A DNA stretch of 64,000 nucleotides from Mycogone perniciosa (lineage: Eukaryota > Ascomycota > Sordariomycetes > Hypocreales > Hypocreaceae), in the NCBI GenBank assembly GCA_025331125.1, contig JAOALB010000197.1, forward strand, positions 18,826 to 82,825, given 5' to 3'. The notes under the pieces are model-generated. The model ran no database searches. It saw only the letters and a program-made list of their open reading frames with translations, and was not told where the DNA came from. Position numbers and translations under genes: made by a program. Below, in pieces: positions 60,166 through 64,000 of this stretch (its first letter is position 1; each line of letters begins with the position of its first letter).

Positions 60166-60406
60166 CGCCTTAATTTGAATTCAGGCGGCCTGAACTTTTC
60201 ATAAAATACAGGCTATACTCAAATTAGCAGGGATCTGCAGCATAAAAGTAAGAAGTGACTGACCCCCCCTGTAAACAATGTATCGAGCTAGCAGGGGAGT
60301 TGCAGCTTCGCCGAAATGCCTTTAAAAGGCATAAATGCCAAGGAATTTGCCAAAAAGATAGGAATTCTACTCCGTACTGTCTTTCGCCTTAATTCGCATT
60401 CAGGCG
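60166..60406. repeat. Two copies of a 22-bp CGCCT…AGGCG element
   Basis: CGCCTTAATTTGAATTCAGGCG (60166–60187; each arm CGCCT/AGGCG) recurs as a close variant at 60385–60406 in the same orientation. Each copy is itself an imperfect palindrome, so they could be ends of a small repeat element or binding sites. Confidence 0.5.
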
Positions 60407-60517
60407 TCTAAATTCAATTTCAGTCAAGGATAACTTATTTGATTTCTGCGGATTAATATAGCTATTAACTGGTTATTACTATATTTAATTATTAAAAATA
60501 AGAAAATAATAATTTTG

Positions 60518-60770
60518 CCTATTGTTTGTTTGTTTGTTTGTTTTACTATTTTCGTCCACTAAGTAAGCTAGATATATATTGCTATATCTGGGCAATAGGA
60601 CGCTAGGAGCCAGCGGCTTGCAGCTGCTGTTTACTAGGTTTTAATTTAACAAAGGAAAGGGATGAGGGGAGTTTTAATCAATCTATGTCAGAGGGGAGGG
60701 AGCCGTATAGTTTCGTTTCCTCCACCAGTTTCTGGAAATCCTTATAGCCCGTAGGATAATTTTGCCTATA
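60518..60770 (-). mobile_element. 5'-truncated LINE fragment (3' end with CAAA tail)
   Basis: The segment matches, with less RIP damage, the 3' end of the LINE at about 30205–30450: the shared order is tgtttgtttg, TCCACTAAGTAAGCTAG, GGCAATAGGA, AGC-GGCGGCTT-like, then the GGGGAGGG area. On the minus strand it ends in (CAAA)n, as expected for the 3' tail of such elements. Only the last ~250 bp is present, which is typical 5' truncation. Confidence 0.65.
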
Positions 60771-61521
60771 CTATTATTATTAAATATTATAGTATATCAT
60801 TCCTCAAAATTATTTATTACTGATAAATGAGCAATAATAGAAGAAAGCAAAGCAGCCCTAGTCATTATAGTATAACGTACGAAGTAATAGTGTTTAGGAC
60901 TGGGGTAGTACAAATATCCTAGTATTTAAACGCACCATATATAGGTTAACTAAATCAGAGTGTATCTAAGCCTTACAAGACATTACTGTCGTATTAAGCT
61001 TCTGCTAATTCCTATAATTCCGGTTTATCTGAGGGTATCTTGATCCTCCGAATCCTTCGCTTAATCCATCTATTGACTTGATCGGAGTAGTCCGTATACT
61101 CTATTCAGTCAGTGATGCACTACCCTATTTGGGATAGGATAATATTAAGCGATCATTAGGCGAGGATTCCATTGGTCTTTACTTCCTGGGTTTTTATTAG
61201 TACTCCTAGAACGGAGCACTCCGTCTTTCAATTCGTTATGCACTCCTATATCAAAGAGGGAATATTGCTTTTCTGCACTACGGAGTACTAGGTAAGGAAT
61301 AGCGCCGTACGATTCATTCCAGAAGATATTGATGGGTTATCTCTAGTGCTTACGAGGGCCATTGCATAAGTGTGACTTAGATGAGTACACAAAGTAAATG
61401 AAGATACTTAGCCTTCTATTATAGATTCACTATAAAACAGCATAAAGATACTTGCGACATTAGTGAAATTCACCTAAATCCGGCCGCTAATTTAGCAAAT
61501 CCAATAGCCGGTTGTTTTTAT
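60771..61521. other. Intergenic with TACTCCGTA words
   Basis: No gene. CGGAGTAC/ACTCCG words occur near 61085, 61213 and 61280. The right end would be the promoter of the dioxygenase pseudogene. Confidence 0.45.
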
Positions 61522-62515
61522 TTGCTATCGGGAATGGATAGAAAGTTCACATGGACGGAAAAAATTAATCAGGAGGTTGGGTCTGATAAGCGGTTCGGTC
61601 AAGCCAACAAATCCATCAAGCCCCGAGTGCCGCAGTTAATCAACCATGTGATCGAACACGATTATATTATGATCCCTGACGCGTTTACCAAAGCAGATGT
61701 TGACGAAGCTAAGGTCGAAGTGGCTTGTCTCGTTGACACTCCTGAGGCGGGACTAGCGGCAGTTAATGGCCGGAACACCTTTGAGGGACGCCGCACACAG
61801 CGCCTATATACTCTGTCCAATAAGTCGAGGGTATCTAACAAGTTTGCGCTGCATCCATATGTTCTTGCACTAAACGATTAGTTTCTGAACCTGGGCTTTT
61901 TATTGAATTCGTTTATCAGTATAACTATATTGCCTGGGGAGAAGGCATAGAACTTGCATTATAGCGATAGTACTGCGGCCGTTCCTAGAATACACTAGCC
62001 GTTTAGAGTAGTAAATATTTGCATACTATGCTTTAATTGCATACTCTATTAAATGAGTTGATATTGATAGCGGATGCAAATAGGCAATTATAGTTCCCCT
62101 AGATAACTATACCTCCACTAATAGTGCCACTGCTATCATTCCCAAATCGCGCACTTAAGAGGCTAAGAGAGTTCCGCAGTAATCTGAGGCCATATCCGTT
62201 ATTACGCCTGCAGGAAGTATTATGTATTTTCTTGGCACTCTTTACGATGGCGGCGGAGCCAATACGTTAACCGAGAACTGCGCTGTATTAACGGTGTAGT
62301 ACTGCTAGCTATGGATAAGGCTAATAGAGAATTTTATGCTGGTAGTAGATTAGGATAAGTTAAACGAGATTCCGCCGCGACTGGTTAATACGATGGGATA
62401 TAAGGTCGGGCCGCCGTTTATTGGCCATATAGATAGAAAGAGTTTAAGGGTAGCTATAGCAAAGTTATTGGAGAAGCGGAAGAAGTATAGTAACGGGGTG
62501 GATGCAAAGCTTTAA
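61522..62515 (+). pseudogene. Phytanoyl-CoA dioxygenase (PhyH)-like pseudogene
   Basis: An open first part (61522–61881) reads EHDYIMIPDAFTKADVDEAK … GRNTFEGRRTQRLYTLSNKS … FALHPYVLALND, the N-terminal half of a PhyH-like Fe(II)/2-oxoglutarate dioxygenase. The homologous sequence continues past stops: *FLNLGFLLNSFISITILPGEKA*NLHYSD, then PLDNYTSTNSATAIIPKS, ITPAGSIMYFLGTLYDGGGA (the domain's second metal-ligand region), LNEIPPRLVNTMGYKVGPPF and a TAA at 62513–62515. Several stops are TAG where Gln or Trp is expected, the RIP-type change, and there are frame changes. Such enzymes often act in fungal specialised metabolism. No functional product is expected. Confidence 0.85.
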
Positions 62516-62964
62516 CAGATAAATACATAAGGTTAATAATTAACCCTAGATCTATATCTTGCTAGCGGTGGAATTATATTATTAATTAAAGCGATTTGCT
62601 TAATTCTAATGTTCAATACGCAATATCCTAGTGCTATTAAGCCTTTTCCTTACCCTTACTTTAACTATATATATAGCAAACACTTTAATAATTATGGCAG
62701 ACAAAATGCCTCTCGATGCAGTTTAACCAGTTATTCCAATCAACAATTTATCTCTGCCGGGTTGGTTTTAGTGGAGATCCCTCAAACCTAAGATCCCCCC
62801 TGATATATGTTATGGCTGGTTCGGAGTAGTGCTTAAATAGAAAAGCTATTAAAATAAAGTGGAAATGAGATGCGAACCTTAAAACTATCTACTTGCAACT
62901 ATATTTATATTCCAGCTTAAGATTTAAGAGTTAACTCCCAGGCAATAAAAGAATTCAGATTATA
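62516..62964. other. Intergenic, no gene seen
   Basis: A+T-leaning sequence with only short ORFs. Confidence 0.45.
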
Positions 62965-63090
62965 TATAATGATCCGGGTTGATTCTTAAGGGATAAACCA
63001 AGGTTTGTAGGGTTTATATTAACAGAAAGGTCAGGGATAAATATTAAATAGGGTAATATAGTTATAATTCTATATAATAGGCAGTTTTAG
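62965..63090 (-). repeat. LTR fragment related to 28613–28990
   Basis: It begins TATAATGATCCGGG (a RIP form of TGTAACGATCC) and continues with sequence matching the reverse complement of the last ~120 bp of the LTR ending at 28990. Beyond about 63090 similarity becomes unclear. Confidence 0.6.
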
Positions 63091-63927
63091 TAAATGCAAT
63101 TTTGTTAAAAAGGAGGGCTAAAAAGTAAGGATTTCAGTATATTTAGGTAACCTTCCTATTCTGGCTAGACCTGGAATTAGGCCTAACGCTAGGACCGAGT
63201 TTTAAAGGAACTTTGGTGTAAGTCAGGAAATTTCTGTTATCTTTAACAATAACAATTAAGCTAGGACCAGCTACCCCGCCTACCCTAGACTCAATATAAT
63301 GGCTATAATAGCTATTGTGAAAAATCTAACTAAAATGGTTTCTTATTTATATAGCTGTAAATTGATTTAGACGATTTCCTATATAAATGAATTTTGCGGA
63401 AAATAGGAATAAAGCTATAAACCTAATTCTGCTGCTATATTTTTATTATTTAGTCGGAGGACTATTGTAGAAGATAAAGCTATTGTTTATACAATTACTT
63501 TTACACTAGCTGTATATATACTAGATATTCTATAGCTTTTAGCTATTAAATTATTTACAATTCAATTGTTTATCTATTATAAGCCCAATTAAACTCTTAG
63601 TTGTTTCTTTATTACTGTATTGTATACAGCTTCCTAGAAGCTATATATAAATAAGGTTTAGTATAGCCTTATTATTTTAATAAATTTATTAATAACTATT
63701 TAAATAACTATATTAAATAAGTAATAAGCTAGTTATATATATATAAAGGGAATAATTATAAATTACTTTAAATTATATTTATTTTCCTAGTAATTTAAGT
63801 AAGTCTTTTTATTAGCTTACTAAAATTACTTTATAGTCTATAGTAATTTAAGTAATTTAATATTAATTAGTTTATTTATTTAAGGTTCCTTTAAATATAT
63901 ACTATATTATATTCTTATAATAGTTAA
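63091..63927. other. A+T-rich sequence, probably retroelement-derived
   Basis: Lies between two copies of the same LTR terminus in the same orientation. No ORF or motif could be read. It may be a continuation of the first LTR plus element interior. Confidence 0.4.
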
Positions 63928-64000
63928 TGTGACGATCCGGGTTGATTCTCAAGGGATAAACCGAGGTTCGTGGGTTTATGTTGACAGAGAGGTCAGGGAT
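63928..64000 (-). repeat. LTR terminus, cut by the window end
   Basis: TGTGACGATCCGGG followed by the same sequence order as at 62965, but with C and G retained at positions mutated there (for example CGAGG versus CAAGG). It is therefore a younger or less RIP-affected copy. Confidence 0.65.

Overview
This window looks like a chromosome segment of a filamentous ascomycete, most likely a eurotialean mould (Aspergillus/Penicillium relatives). The evidence is short GT–AG introns (about 47–140 bp) with CTAAC/CTGAC-type branch sites, fungus-specific families (delta-8 sphingolipid desaturase, DUF1996, GH71 with LysM, the 'allergen' His-rich family), intergenic regions full of the CGGAGTA/TACTCCG word, and a 22-kb block with classic repeat-induced point mutation (RIP). 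Most genes contain introns. I rebuilt exon structures by hand from splice signals and frame, and exon sums divisible by three support most of them.

Left part (1–14.9 kb) is ordinary gene-bearing DNA. It holds the 5' half of a cytochrome-b5-fused delta-8 sphingolipid desaturase (−), a divergent pair of His-rich 'allergen-like' genes (4100–4854 −; 5784–6806 +), a seven-exon FAD/NADPH monooxygenase (7246–9672 −) cut short by a TGA at a position that is normally Trp, and a secreted DUF1996 protein (10992–12298 −). From about 14.9 to 36.8 kb the sequence becomes extremely A+T-rich with almost no ORFs. It holds RIP-mutated LTR retrotransposons and a Tad-type LINE whose reverse-transcriptase motifs can still be read (YxDD mutated to YINN). 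One un-RIPed patch of about 480 bp (35444–35921) sits inside the LINE.

Right part (36.8–64 kb) is accessory in character, rich in genes for secreted proteins and in gene remnants. It has a CE1/feruloyl-esterase-like enzyme (38153–39120 +), a small secreted protein (43453–44018 +), an SDR oxidoreductase (46572–47523 −) next to a 1.1-kb Fot1/pogo-like DNA transposon with 92-bp inverted repeats and a TA target duplication (45419–46531), and a nine-exon, 1286-residue GH71 alpha-1,3-glucanase carrying four Cys-rich modules, a LysM, a Gly/Cys-rich block and an unassigned C-terminal domain (52013–56521 −). Pseudogenes include an epimerase-type SDR (40973–41976), a six-hairpin glycosidase running in frame into a tandem array of ten Cys-rich repeats (47957–51073), a small secreted protein (57529–58146) and a phytanoyl-CoA-dioxygenase-like gene (61522–62515). 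Many of their stops are CAG/CAA to TAG/TAA or TGG to TAG, the changes RIP makes.

The most interesting content is the cell-wall-hydrolase pair at 48–56.5 kb: an apparently intact GH71–LysM mosaic beside a decayed glycosidase with a ten-fold Cys-repeat tail. The combination of secreted enzymes, dead genes and transposon remnants suggests a fast-evolving, possibly subtelomeric region, but that is inference. I found no tRNA, rRNA or CRISPR.
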